A stretch of DNA of 64,000 bases from Oscillospiraceae bacterium. GTDB lineage: Bacteria; Bacillota; Clostridia; Oscillospirales; CAG-272. The stretch spans positions 1 through 64,000 of the forward strand of contig SVQK01000084.1 in NCBI GenBank assembly GCA_015065385.1. The letters run 5' to 3'. Under the pieces are notes generated by a model. That model ran no database searches and was not told where the DNA came from. It worked only from the letters and a program-made list of their open reading frames with translations. Of the stretch, positions 43,926 to 52,667 are shown in pieces; the first letter of the stretch is position 1; every line of letters starts with the position of its first letter. The translations under genes were made by a program, and so were the position numbers.

Positions 43926-46900
43926 TCAATAGATCTGGCAGCCCTTCTTGCCGGCTTCTTTGACACGGTAGAGGGCGGTGTCCGCGTCCTTGAAGATGTC
44001 GCCCTGCGGGTTCTCGCGGTCGGAGAACGCCACGCCGACGCTGAGGGACACGGGGGGAAGATCGTCCTTCGGGTGCTGCAAAAGCTCGTTTGCGCGGGCG
44101 ATCTTGCTCAGCACGAGCGGCCCCATGGAGCTGTTGACACGGGTCATGACCACGGCAAACTCGTCCCCGCCGATCCGGCACAGGATATCGACGGAACGGA
44201 AGCTGTGGCGGAGGATATCGGCTACCCGCTTCAGCACCCGGTCGCCCATCGCGTGTCCGTAGGTGTCGTTGACCTGCTTGAAGTAATCCACGTCGATGAG
44301 GATCAGGGCCATGTGCTCCGTGTCCGCGCTCTCGATCAGAAGGTCGTACGCGCCGCGGTTGAAGAGCCCCGTGAGAGCGTCGTGGGAAGCCTCGTGGCTG
44401 AGCCTCTCCCGGGCCTGCCTGTTCTCCTCGAGGATCCGGTTGTAGATCCTGGTGACGAAGCGGAGTTCTTCCACGCCCGTCGGGGGGATGGTCTGCTGAT
44501 TCTGCATCTGCTCCACCATCCGGCTGAGCGGCTTGCGGATCATCTGAGTAATGATCACCACGATCCCGAGCACGATCAGAAGGAAGATGATCGTCATCAC
44601 CGTCTGCATCTGAACGAGCAGGGAGAGCTTCGCCGAGGCGTTTTCCAGCTCCTGACTGGACGAGCGGATCAGGGACTGCGTGCAGAGGCTCACGTTTTCG
44701 CGGATCTTGTCCTTGGCATGCATGTAGTTGTTGTCGAAGACGAGCGTCTGGGCCTTCGCCTGCATGTCGGCCGGGGAGAGCCGTTTGTCCGCCTCGTCGA
44801 GCCCGATCGAGGAGATGGCCTCCGGAATCTCCTCCGCGGAATACTGCCCGGCCTCCACCGTGAGCCGCATCGCCAGCTTTTCCGTCACGACCAGCTCGTT
44901 CGAGAGGGCGAGGGCGGTATTCAGGCTTTGCAGCGCGCCGCTGTCCTCTCCGCCGGCAAGCAGGATCTCAAGGTTTTCCACGGCCTTGTCCCGGCGTCTG
45001 TTGACCTCGATCTCCTCAAAGAAGTCGCGGAGGTATTCCGCGTCGCCAGTCACAACGAAGCAGCGGACCCGGTCCGTCAGGTAATCCGAGCCGGATTCCA
45101 TGTCGGCGGCGGCAAGCTGGGAGGAGATGTACCGGTCGCTGGCCTCCTTCATCCGCTGATAGCCGCGGGTGACGGACAGGTCGGAGAAGAGCAGGGCGGC
45201 GGCGGCGATCAGTGCGAGGAACACGAAGAAGATCGACGCGGTCCGCAGCTGGATGCCGTTGTGGACGGGAGTTTCGGGCACTTCGGGCGCGGGCTCCGGC
45301 TGCTCGTCTGCCTCCTCCGTTCCGATTCCCTTGCGGATCATGCGCAGTCTCTCGTCCTCTTCCTTCGGCGGGCGCTGCTGTTCGGCCGTCTGTGCCTCTT
45401 CCTTTCTGCGCTCCTCTTCGGAGAATTCCGCCTCCTTCTTCTGGAGGATGAACGGCTCGAAGTCGCGGGAGGGAACGGGCTTGGAGAAGAAATACCCCTG
45501 GACGATGTCGCAGCCGAGGGATTTCAGAGCGTGCAGCTGTTCCTCGGTCTCGACGCCCTCCGCGATGACCGGCACGGCCAGATAGTTGGCGAGCTCGATG
45601 ATGACCTCGAGCATGTGGGTGTTCCCGCCCTCCCGGAACGCGTCGCGGATGAAGTGCATGTCCAGCTTCAAAGCGTCGATGGGCAGGGTGGAGATCATAT
45701 TGAGGGAGGAATAGCCGGTCCCGAAGTCGTCCATCTCGATCCGGAAGCCCATCTCCCGGAGCTTCTTCACGGTCTCGACGATCTGCGCGGAATCCTGCGT
45801 GTAGGCGGACTCCGTGACCTCGAGGAGCATGTCCCGGCCGCTCAGCCCGTGCTCGGAGAGGATCCGGCCCAGCGTATCCATGAGCTTGGGATCGTACATG
45901 TCGATCCGGGAGACGTTCACGGAAACGGGGATCGCGTAGTCCATTGTGTCCTTCCACTCCCGGATCTGACGCGCCGTCTCCTCCCAGACGTAGGTGTCCA
46001 GCTTCTGGATCAGGCCGTTTTCTTCGAACAGGGGGATGAAGACGCCCGGGGAGATCATGCCGAGGGTCGGATGGATCCACCGCACCAGAGCCTCCGCGCT
46101 GGTCAGCACCGGGGTGTCCGGCTTGACGTTGAACTTCGGCTGATAGAAGACCTTGAACTGCTTTTCGGCGATGGCGGCGGGGAAATCCTCGATCAGCTGC
46201 TCCGCGAAGAGCTGTCTCTGATGGAGGCTGTCGTCGTAGAGGCCGATCTGATTCGTGAAGCTCCCGCGGACGGTGTCGGCTGCCAGCTTCGCCCGGTCAA
46301 ACCGCCGCTCGGTATCGATGGTCTTGTCCGCGTTGGCGTAGACGCCCATCCTCAGGCGCACCCGGTTCTCCGCGGAATCCTCCCCGGCGAGACGGATGGA
46401 GGCGTTTTCGAGGAGGGAGGAATAGTCCTCGCGGTGCGGACAGTACACCATGAACGTATCGGACTCCCGGCGGCCCACGATCCCGCCCGCCTCGTTCACA
46501 AGCTCCACGAACCGGCTGCCGATCCGGCGGAGCACCTCGTCCCCGTAGGCTCTGCCGTACCGCTCGTTGATCATGTGGAAGTGGTTGACGTCCACGACGA
46601 TGGCGTCCGTTTCCGTCTCCCTGTGGTGCTGGTCGTACTGCTCCGCGTACCGGTAGAAGTAGTCCTTGTTGTAGAGCCCGGTCAGCTCGTCCCGCTCCGT
46701 GGACTGGATGATCTCCCGGTCCTCGGACAGCTCGATGATGCGCTTCACCCGGGCCTGAATGACGCCCACGGGGGGATACGGCTTCGGAATGAAGTCCACC
46801 GCGCCGAGGTTCAGGCTCTCGATCTCCGTCTCCTTCTCCGCCGTCGTCACGATCACCGGGAGGCGCGAAAGATCCTCGTCCTCCTTCACGGCTTTCAGTA

Positions 46901-47129
46901 CCTCAAGCCCGGACATGACCGGCATGAGAATATCCAGAAGCACCAAAGACAGGGTGTCCCGGTACTGCCGGATCTTCGCCATGGCCTCCGCGCCGTCCTC
47001 GGCGAAGATCAGCTCATAGTCGTTTTTCAGCATTTCGCCGAGGATCTCGCGGTTGATCATTTCGTCTTCCGCGATCAGAAGCTGCCGTTTCCCGATCGCG
47101 GAGTAAAACTCGTCGTGATTCTTCATCAT
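43926..47129 (-). CDS. REC-GGDEF*-EAL-membrane-GGDEF cyclic-di-GMP protein
   Basis: Protein of 1067 aa. REC domain about 14-130 (phospho-acceptor Asp66). A degenerate GGDEF at about 145-295 has ESDTF (222-226) in place of GGDEF, so it is probably inactive. The EAL phosphodiesterase at about 305-560 is intact in its motifs: EAL 346-348, EVTES 437-441, DDFG 467-470, KLD 488-490 and EGVET 524-528. A charged linker leads to TM1 (about 631-650), a helical exported sensor (about 655-840) and TM2 (about 843-865). The C-terminal GGDEF domain (about 910-1067) has intact GGDEF at 987-991 and an inhibitory site RSVD at 978-981. It can therefore both make and break cyclic-di-GMP. It starts inside the stop region of the response regulator gene and is probably phosphorylated by the kinase in the same operon. 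Confidence 0.88.
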   Translation of the reverse strand: MMKNHDEFYSAIGKRQLLIAEDEMINREILGEMLKNDYELIFAEDGAEAMAKIRQYRDTLSLVLLDILMPVMSGLEVLKAVKEDEDLSRLPVIVTTAEKETEIESLNLGAVDFIPKPYPPVGVIQARVKRIIELSEDREIIQSTERDELTGLYNKDYFYRYAEQYDQHHRETETDAIVVDVNHFHMINERYGRAYGDEVLRRIGSRFVELVNEAGGIVGRRESDTFMVYCPHREDYSSLLENASIRLAGEDSAENRVRLRMGVYANADKTIDTERRFDRAKLAADTVRGSFTNQIGLYDDSLHQRQLFAEQLIEDFPAAIAEKQFKVFYQPKFNVKPDTPVLTSAEALVRWIHPTLGMISPGVFIPLFEENGLIQKLDTYVWEETARQIREWKDTMDYAIPVSVNVSRIDMYDPKLMDTLGRILSEHGLSGRDMLLEVTESAYTQDSAQIVETVKKLREMGFRIEMDDFGTGYSSLNMISTLPIDALKLDMHFIRDAFREGGNTHMLEVIIELANYLAVPVIAEGVETEEQLHALKSLGCDIVQGYFFSKPVPSRDFEPFILQKKEAEFSEEERRKEEAQTAEQQRPPKEEDERLRMIRKGIGTEEADEQPEPAPEVPETPVHNGIQLRTASIFFVFLALIAAAALLFSDLSVTRGYQRMKEASDRYISSQLAAADMESGSDYLTDRVRCFVVTGDAEYLRDFFEEIEVNRRRDKAVENLEILLAGGEDSGALQSLNTALALSNELVVTEKLAMRLTVEAGQYSAEEIPEAISSIGLDEADKRLSPADMQAKAQTLVFDNNYMHAKDKIRENVSLCTQSLIRSSSQELENASAKLSLLVQMQTVMTIIFLLIVLGIVVIITQMIRKPLSRMVEQMQNQQTIPPTGVEELRFVTRIYNRILEENRQARERLSHEASHDALTGLFNRGAYDLLIESADTEHMALILIDVDYFKQVNDTYGHAMGDRVLKRVADILRHSFRSVDILCRIGGDEFAVVMTRVNSSMGPLVLSKIARANELLQHPKDDLPPVSLSVGVAFSDRENPQGDIFKDADTALYRVKEAGKKGCQIY

Positions 47130-47632
47130 CTTATCGTCTCCTGTCCGGCCTGACGCCGGGTTTCATCCGTCCGGGCGCTTTCGCGCAGTACGCGCCCGAG
47201 GGTCTTCATCATGGAATCCACGTCGATCGGCTTTGCGATGTGCGCCTGCATTCCGGCCTCCATCGCCGCCGCCTCGTCCTCCTTGAATGCGTTTGCCGTC
47301 ATGGCGACGATGGGGATCGCGGCCTTGCGCCCGTCCTCCATGGCCCGGATCGTCCGGGTCGCCTCGTAGCCGTCCATCACCGGCATTTGGATATCCATCG
47401 GCACCAGATCGTACGTTCCGGCCTCGGCCCCGCGGATCATGTCCACGGCGATCTGTCCGTTTTCGGCCTTGTCCACCGTAAATCCGGGCTGCGTGAGGAT
47501 CATGTCGGCGATTTCCATGTTGATCAGATTGTCTTCCACAAGGAGCGCGCGTTTTCCGGCAAATCCGGCCGCTTCGCCTCCTTCTCCGGAGCCGTCCGAT
47601 CCGTTTTTGGGCCCGTCCCCCCGCTTGTTCAC
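47126..47632 (-). CDS. Response regulator receiver protein, kinase C-terminus split off
   Basis: Protein of 168 aa: a Gly-rich leader (1-26) and one REC domain (about 27-150). Acidic residues LVEDN (31-35), phospho-acceptor Asp80 in DIQMPVMDGYEATR and the switch lysine in AKPID are present. It starts at GTG, in the same frame as the kinase upstream and 24 bp after its TAA. The two together have the layout of one hybrid histidine kinase. Whether the TAA is a mutation or the normal arrangement cannot be decided here. It overlaps the next gene start (TAAGATGATG region). Confidence 0.8.
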   Translation of the reverse strand: MNKRGDGPKNGSDGSGEGGEAAGFAGKRALLVEDNLINMEIADMILTQPGFTVDKAENGQIAVDMIRGAEAGTYDLVPMDIQMPVMDGYEATRTIRAMEDGRKAAIPIVAMTANAFKEDEAAAMEAGMQAHIAKPIDVDSMMKTLGRVLRESARTDETRRQAGQETIR

Positions 47633-47656
47633 GTCCTCTTCCCCGGCGAGGCGGAA

Positions 47657-48640
47657 TTACAGGCGGAGGATGATCTCCATCCCGTTTCCCGGCGCGGTGA
47701 GGACCTCGATCGTGCCGCCCATCAGGTCCACGATGTTCTTGGTGATGGCCAGCCCGAGTCCGGTCCCTTCGACGCCGCTGACGGTGGAGGTCCGCTCCCG
47801 CTCGAAGGCGTTGAACATCCGGTCGGCGAACTCCCGCGACATGCCGATGCCGCTGTCCTGAACCCGCATCTCGCAGGAACCCCAGCCGTCCTCCGCGGAT
47901 CGGACCTCGAGCAGGGACGCGCTGACGGATCCGCCGGGCGGGGTGAATTTCCAGGCGTTGTTCAGGATATTCAGAAGCACCCGGTTCAGGTTCTTCCGGT
48001 CGCACCAGACGTACCGGTTTTCCACCTGCGAGGTGTGGACCCGGAAGTCCATGTTTTTCTCTTTCATCTGTTCCGCGAAGAGATCCCGCATCCCGTCGAA
48101 CACGGAACAGAGATCCGTCGGGACGTATTCGAGCTCGATCTTTCCGCTTTCGATCAGGCTCATTTCGAGAATGTCGTTGATGAGCGCGAGAAGGTGGCGG
48201 CTCGATCCGTCGATCTTTTCAAGATAGTCCCTGACCTCGGGCGGGGAGTCCTCCTTCAGGGCGAGGCCGGTGTAGCCGATGATGGCGTTCATGGGCGTGC
48301 GGATATCGTGGGACATATTGAACAAAAACTGGCTCTTGGCGAGGGAGCTCTCCACGGCCCGGATCTTGTCCCGCTCCGCCGCCTCGTGCTTCTCCCGCAC
48401 CACCTTCTGCACATAGAGCATGACGGCGAGGCCGACGAAGACGATCACCACGGCCACGAGGATGACCGCCGTGCTGACGAGCAGTGCGAGCACCGTTCCG
48501 GCCGGTCCCGCCACGGGGAGGAACGTCGTTCCGGGCATGGCGAACACACCCCAGCCGACCATGCAGCCGAACGCAATTGCCCACACGTCCACCGGAGACA
48601 GATATCTGTCCAGCCCCCTCGGCATCGCTCCGCGCTCCAT
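47657..48640 (-). CDS. Histidine kinase with amino-acid-permease-like N-terminus
   Basis: Protein of 327 aa. Residues 14-48 (LSPVDVWAIAFGCMVGWGVF and MPGTTFLPVAGPAGT) closely resemble the first helix and loop of APC-type amino acid permeases. A single long hydrophobic segment follows (about 49-78) and leads into the kinase instead of the other permease helices. The kinase core has the H-box NMSHDIRTPMNAIIGYT (His111), N-box NILNNAWKFTPPGG, G1 DSGIGM and G2 GTGLGL (292-297). ATG 48640 has GGAG at good spacing and a consensus promoter. It likely phosphorylates the receiver proteins encoded next. Confidence 0.85.
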   Translation of the reverse strand: MERGAMPRGLDRYLSPVDVWAIAFGCMVGWGVFAMPGTTFLPVAGPAGTVLALLVSTAVILVAVVIVFVGLAVMLYVQKVVREKHEAAERDKIRAVESSLAKSQFLFNMSHDIRTPMNAIIGYTGLALKEDSPPEVRDYLEKIDGSSRHLLALINDILEMSLIESGKIELEYVPTDLCSVFDGMRDLFAEQMKEKNMDFRVHTSQVENRYVWCDRKNLNRVLLNILNNAWKFTPPGGSVSASLLEVRSAEDGWGSCEMRVQDSGIGMSREFADRMFNAFERERTSTVSGVEGTGLGLAITKNIVDLMGGTIEVLTAPGNGMEIILRL

Positions 48641-48686
48641 TTGCCACTCCGTCCCCGTTCAACGACAAGGTTTCCACGATTTTTTT

Positions 48687-48715
48687 ATTATATCATACAT
48701 GATCCGCGGTTTCAA
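48687..48715 (-). promoter_or_regulatory. Promoter of the kinase/cyclic-di-GMP operon
   Basis: On the minus strand TTGAAA, 17 bp and TATAAT, 47 bp upstream of the kinase ATG. Confidence 0.8.
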
Positions 48716-48780
48716 GTGGACGCCGCGCGAAATCTGCCGAAATCGGTCTGTTTCGGCGAAAGGCCTGTGTCCCCGGGCAG

Positions 48781-48812
48781 AAAAAAGGCCCCCGGCATTC
48801 CGAAAGGCCTTT
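48781..48812 (-). terminator. Terminator of SBP-2 copy 2
   Basis: AAAGGCC pairs with GGCCTTT, followed by six T on the minus strand. A second small hairpin (GCCGAAA/TTTCGGC) lies further on at about 48737-48757. Confidence 0.75.
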
Positions 48813-48857
48813 CTGTTCAATTGCCCGGACCGCACCGGCAGAGGGAGAACAGAGGAG

Positions 48858-50405
48858 TCAGTTCCCCGCCGCTTCGGCGAGAGCTTTGAGCTTCTCCACA
48901 AAGTTCTTCTCGAGCATCCGGTTCATCAGCTTCTCGCTTCTCGCGAGCAGCGTCGCCAGACCGATGGACGATCCCTGGGACGCCGAATAAAGCTGGTCCG
49001 CGACGCTGCCGATGGAGTAGATCTCTCCGGCGTCGTACACGCGGTTTTCGATGATGAGGCTGAGCATCTCGGTGGACTGCGGGTCGCGGGAGACCTTCGT
49101 GCCGAGGTTGATGTCGTAGTACGCCTCTCTCAGATCGTAATGCCCTTCCGCGCTCATGAGCTCCACGACCGCGCCCGTCACGTCCAGGTCGAAGGCGGAG
49201 GAGTTCGGGATGCAGACCGTGGCGGCCGTGTATTTGGTGATGGTGCTGTAATACGTCTTCTGCTGCTCGTCGAACTTCGGGACGGGGATGATGCCGAAGT
49301 CGGTCTCCATATCCCGGAGGTTCTCGGCGACCCGCATCCGGATCCACATGAAGAGGGCGTTGTTTTCGCGGAAGACGTTCGCCTCCGCCACATAGAGGTC
49401 GCCCGAGATCTTGCCCTCGTAGTTGTGGATATTCTGGACCACCGCGGGATCGAAGAACATGGAGTCCAGCTTGTCAAAGGCGTCTATGGCCCGCTCGGAC
49501 CCGATGACGAAGACCGGTTCGCCCTCCTCGTTCTTGTCCACAAGGCGCACCTCGCAGCCGTGCATGAAGCTGACAATGGCGTCGCGCTGCCAGAGGATCC
49601 CGAAGCGGTCCTCCTGGAGCTCCACCGTTCCGTTGCCGTTCACGTCGCTCGCCACGGTACCGGCCATCTCTCCCATTTTGTCCATGGTCCACGTGCCTTC
49701 CTGCACAAGGTCGTAGGGCATGTCGAGATTATAATCCGCGATGAGCTGCCTGTTGAAGACCATCGCGCCGGTCGAGTCGTCGTCGAGGATCAGCATATCG
49801 CCGGTGACATAATAGAGCAGTCCGTAGAACGACGCCTCGTCGATGCACTTCTGGTCGTACCAGGGCTTCGAGAGATCCATGCGCGGCATCCGGTTCAGAT
49901 CCGTGAGATACCCGGACAGCACGGTGTTCGGCAGGGACTGGATGCGGGCGGTGGAGATGTTGTAGTCCCCGGTCCCGGCCTTGACCTGCCGCATGATCGC
50001 GTCGGGCATGTTCGCCACGTCCTGCACGTCGAGGTGCACGTTCAGCCGGTCCTCCACGGCGATGTTGCGGGAATAGACCGCGTCGTTGACCGGCTCGCCG
50101 TTGAAGCCCTCGGAAAAGAGGTCCCGGCTCAGCCAGTCCGACCAGTCGCCGCCCTGAAACGGGTGCTGCATGATGACCACGGTCTCGCCGCCGTAGTCGA
50201 GGTCTTCGGGAAGATCAGCCGTCAGCAGCTCCGTCTCGGGTTCGACTTCGACCGGGCCTTCCTGCGGATCTGCCTCGGACTGTTCGGTTCCTGCCGATCC
50301 CCCGCTCTGCGCGTCCGTGTTTTCCTTCTCCTCCGAGCAGGCCGCAAAACTGCCGGACAGCAGCGCGGCGAGCAGCAGGGCCGAAAGAAATCGCCTGTGT
50401 TTCAT
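48858..50405 (-). CDS. Solute-binding lipoprotein with EF-hand-like loop (SBP-2 family, copy 2)
   Basis: Extracellular binding protein of 515 aa, lipobox FAAC (Cys23). It opens with DLDYGGETVVIMQHPF and has GEPVNDAVYSRNIAVEDRLNV, SKPWYD and the calcium-loop-like DVNGNGTVELQEDRFG (about 252-267), parallel to its three relatives. It forms a single-gene unit with a strong promoter and terminator, immediately upstream (on this strand) of the kinase operon. The substrate is not predictable; relatives bind oligosaccharides. Confidence 0.85.
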   Translation of the reverse strand: MKHRRFLSALLLAALLSGSFAACSEEKENTDAQSGGSAGTEQSEADPQEGPVEVEPETELLTADLPEDLDYGGETVVIMQHPFQGGDWSDWLSRDLFSEGFNGEPVNDAVYSRNIAVEDRLNVHLDVQDVANMPDAIMRQVKAGTGDYNISTARIQSLPNTVLSGYLTDLNRMPRMDLSKPWYDQKCIDEASFYGLLYYVTGDMLILDDDSTGAMVFNRQLIADYNLDMPYDLVQEGTWTMDKMGEMAGTVASDVNGNGTVELQEDRFGILWQRDAIVSFMHGCEVRLVDKNEEGEPVFVIGSERAIDAFDKLDSMFFDPAVVQNIHNYEGKISGDLYVAEANVFRENNALFMWIRMRVAENLRDMETDFGIIPVPKFDEQQKTYYSTITKYTAATVCIPNSSAFDLDVTGAVVELMSAEGHYDLREAYYDINLGTKVSRDPQSTEMLSLIIENRVYDAGEIYSIGSVADQLYSASQGSSIGLATLLARSEKLMNRMLEKNFVEKLKALAEAAGN

Positions 50406-50443
50406 AATCCCTGCCTCCGTCTGATTTTATTCCGGTGTGTTTT

Positions 50444-50472
50444 ATTATACTCCCGCACCCGGGGAAAGTCAA
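50444..50472 (-). promoter_or_regulatory. Promoter of SBP-2 copy 2
   Basis: On the minus strand TTGACT, 17 bp and TATAAT, 39 bp from the ATG. Confidence 0.85.
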
Positions 50473-50491
50473 GACAATTGCGCGGGAACGA

Positions 50492-50525
50492 CAAAACTGA
50501 TCCCGGGGGAATCCGGAATCAGTTT
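50492..50525 (-). terminator. Terminator of SBP-2 copy 3
   Basis: AAACTGAT pairs with ATCAGTTT, with an inner CCGG/CCGG pair; the minus strand continues TTTTGTC. Confidence 0.75.
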
Positions 50526-50566
50526 CACGCATGTATGTTTCAGCCGTATTACGGTTTGAAGGTCCG

Positions 50567-52114
50567 TCAGCCCTCGTCGTTCGCAAGGATGGCGTTCACC
50601 ATCTTGTCGCACATCTTCTTTAAGACCTTTTCCTTTCTCTTGTAAGCGGAGGCGAAGTCCGTGGAGTCGGCGCCAACAAGGTCGGTGAACATCTGGAGCA
50701 TGGAGTCGCCGAGCGCCTGATTGTAGCAGAGAACGAAGGAGGAGCCGAAGTTGTCGTGGATCAGGTCGATCATCTGCGCCACCTTGAGATCCGCGGAATA
50801 CTTGGTCTTCAGGGCCTGATCGTAATAGACCGGGATGACGCCCTTCGCGGTCTCGCGGCTGAGCACCTCGATGCAGACGGTGTCAAAGTTGATGTCCGGG
50901 GATGTGATCGGGATCGCGCCCATTTCGGTGGTGTCGTGGATGGAGGTGAAGTATTTGTCGGTCTCGTAGAGCTTCGGATACGGGATCGGGCCGACGTCGA
51001 ACTCGAATTCGCGCATCTTCGAAAGGTCGTTCAGACGCTGGTACAGGCAGATCAGCGAGAGCTTGTTGCCGAAGAGGTTGCGCAGGCCCATGTTCATGTC
51101 GGAGCTCTCCTTGATGCCGACGAGGTTGCCGTCGCAGCGGTAGAGGGTGTTGAGCGCCTCGGCGTAGGCCACGGAACGGTCGTTGTTGAAGGAGATCACG
51201 GGCTCGTCGCCGCTGCGGTCGATGAAGTCGATGCCGGCGGATCCGACGAACGCGATCAGGCAGCCCCAGTAATCGTGGGCGTACATGCCGAACTGGTCGC
51301 CCTCCTGACGCACGCCGTCGCCGTTTAAGTCCACATAGTTCTCGTTCAGCGTCTGGGTCATCTTGTCGTAGGTCCAGCCGCCCTCGAGGACGATGTTGTC
51401 GAGATATTCCGGGTCGCCGTACGCGTTCTCGCAGAGCTGCTTGTTGTAGAAGAGGCAGTGCGCGGAGGCGAGGCAGTCGAGGAAGAAGTCGCCCGCCATG
51501 ACGTAGGAGTGACCCGGCACGAGCACGAGGTCGTCCATGGTGTCGGTGTACCAGTAGGAGCGCGTCAGGTCGAAGTTTTCGCCGTGATTGGCGAGGTTGT
51601 AGAAGATGTTCTCGTCGGTCAGGGCGATGAGGGAGCGGTCGTCGTTGATGATGAGGTCGTACAGGTCGTCGCCCGCCATCACGAAGGTGCGGATGGAGGA
51701 CTCGGCGTTGGAATAGGTGTAGTCGGACTGGGTGAATTCCAGCTTGATGTTCAATAGCTCTTCCGCCTCCGCGTTCCGCTCGAAGACGGCGTCGTTGACG
51801 ATTTCGCCGTTCAGGGAGCCGGAGCCCTCGATGAATTCGTTCGCGTTGGTGGCGTCGGTGGAGTCCGCGGAGGACTGGATGCGGAAGGAACGCCCGTCGT
51901 AGTTCACCCCGTCGAAGCGGTGATCGACGAATTCCTCCTCCTCTTCCGGGGCGGCTTCGGCCTCGACGTCCCCCGCCGCGGTCGCGTTTGCCGCTTCGTT
52001 CACGGTTCCCGTGTCGTCCGCCGCGTTATCGGTCCCCTGCGAGCAGGCGGCAAGAGGAAGGGTCATGGCGAGGCACAGAAGGATCGCCAGAATCCGGGAA
52101 AGCTTGCTTGTCAT
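50567..52114 (-). CDS. Solute-binding lipoprotein with EF-hand-like loop (SBP-2 family, copy 3)
   Basis: Extracellular binding protein of 515 aa, lipobox LAAC (Cys24), followed by a long acidic Ala/Glu linker. It carries GEIVNDAVFERNAEAEELLNI and the loop DLNGDGVRQEGDQFG (about 261-275). ATG 52114 is preferred over the ATG three codons earlier because GAGG lies about 9 bp before it. Codon use is less G/C-biased in places, with many GTC/GTG runs, but I see no sign of recent transfer. Single-gene unit. Confidence 0.85.
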   Translation of the reverse strand: MTSKLSRILAILLCLAMTLPLAACSQGTDNAADDTGTVNEAANATAAGDVEAEAAPEEEEEFVDHRFDGVNYDGRSFRIQSSADSTDATNANEFIEGSGSLNGEIVNDAVFERNAEAEELLNIKLEFTQSDYTYSNAESSIRTFVMAGDDLYDLIINDDRSLIALTDENIFYNLANHGENFDLTRSYWYTDTMDDLVLVPGHSYVMAGDFFLDCLASAHCLFYNKQLCENAYGDPEYLDNIVLEGGWTYDKMTQTLNENYVDLNGDGVRQEGDQFGMYAHDYWGCLIAFVGSAGIDFIDRSGDEPVISFNNDRSVAYAEALNTLYRCDGNLVGIKESSDMNMGLRNLFGNKLSLICLYQRLNDLSKMREFEFDVGPIPYPKLYETDKYFTSIHDTTEMGAIPITSPDINFDTVCIEVLSRETAKGVIPVYYDQALKTKYSADLKVAQMIDLIHDNFGSSFVLCYNQALGDSMLQMFTDLVGADSTDFASAYKRKEKVLKKMCDKMVNAILANDEG

Positions 52115-52196
52115 GGAAATCATCCTCGTTTCTCACGATTCGGTCAGGGACGCCGTCCGGAGTTTCCGGGGACGCCGCCCGCCTGTAGATATACAC

Positions 52197-52225
52197 ATTA
52201 TACTATAAGAATCTGTTTTTTTCAA
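52197..52225 (-). promoter_or_regulatory. Promoter of SBP-2 copy 3
   Basis: On the minus strand TTGAAA, 17 bp and TATAAT, about 83 bp upstream of the start. Confidence 0.85.
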
Positions 52226-52287
52226 CCGGTTTTCCGCATTTTCACAAAAAATAATTTGAGGAAATAACCGTTATCATTCGCGGGACG

Positions 52288-52321
52288 AAAAAAAGCGCAG
52301 AGATAAAGCTCTCTGCGCTTT
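52288..52321 (-). terminator. Terminator of the 56443-52668 operon, joined to repeat B copy 2
   Basis: A perfect 11-bp stem AAAGCGCAGAG/CTCTGCGCTTT with an 8-nt loop, then seven T on the minus strand. It occupies the place of the last hairpin of repeat B. Confidence 0.85.
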
Positions 52322-52624
52322 AAGGAAGGAAACCCTACGGGTTTCCGGATTTAATGTCCCTACGCGGGACAGGCGCCGGGAGGGACACCATCTCAGGCCG
52401 AAGGTGCCCCTCCCGAGGGTCCCCCTTGGCCATATGGCATAAACGTACAGCTCGTCCCATCAACCAAACCCGACTGTTCATCCCACTGTCCTCGCGCGGT
52501 CTGTGTTCGTGCAGTTTGTGCCATACTCGGAGCAAGCTCCTCGGCCTCCGGCGGCGTTTCAGGCGCGCATTGGGCAAGGGGGCCACCGTGGGTTTGTGCA
52601 GACAAAACTTGTCAGAACTGTTCC
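52320..52624 (-). repeat. Interspersed repeat B, copy 2 (about 305 bp)
   Basis: Read on the minus strand it follows the scaffold of copy 1 (TCTGCACAAACCCAC, TTGCCCAATGCGCG, CGCGAGGACAGTGGGATG, GGCCAAGG, TTCCTTAA). Its hairpins differ in sequence at matching positions: GGAGC-AA-GCTCC, CCCTC-CC-GAGGG, GTCCC-TACGC-GGGAC and GGAAACCC-TAC-GGGTTTCC. It lies in the 3' untranslated region of the aldo/keto reductase operon. Confidence 0.8.
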
Positions 52625-52667
52625 ATGCATGCTCATACCATTTGGAAGCGAAACAAGCGGCTGACGT

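Noticed and set aside
43580-43966. Several 75-100 codon frames in repeat B copy 1
   Set aside because: They follow the hairpin-rich repeat, have no SD and do not persist in copy 2.
43920-47153. Plus-strand open frame of 1077 codons
   Set aside because: Exact mirror of the cyclic-di-GMP gene, whose minus-strand domains are unmistakable.
52320-52624. Hairpin array considered as a CRISPR or integron attachment array
   Set aside because: Repeats are neither identical nor evenly spaced, no cas genes or integrase are nearby, and hairpins differ in sequence.
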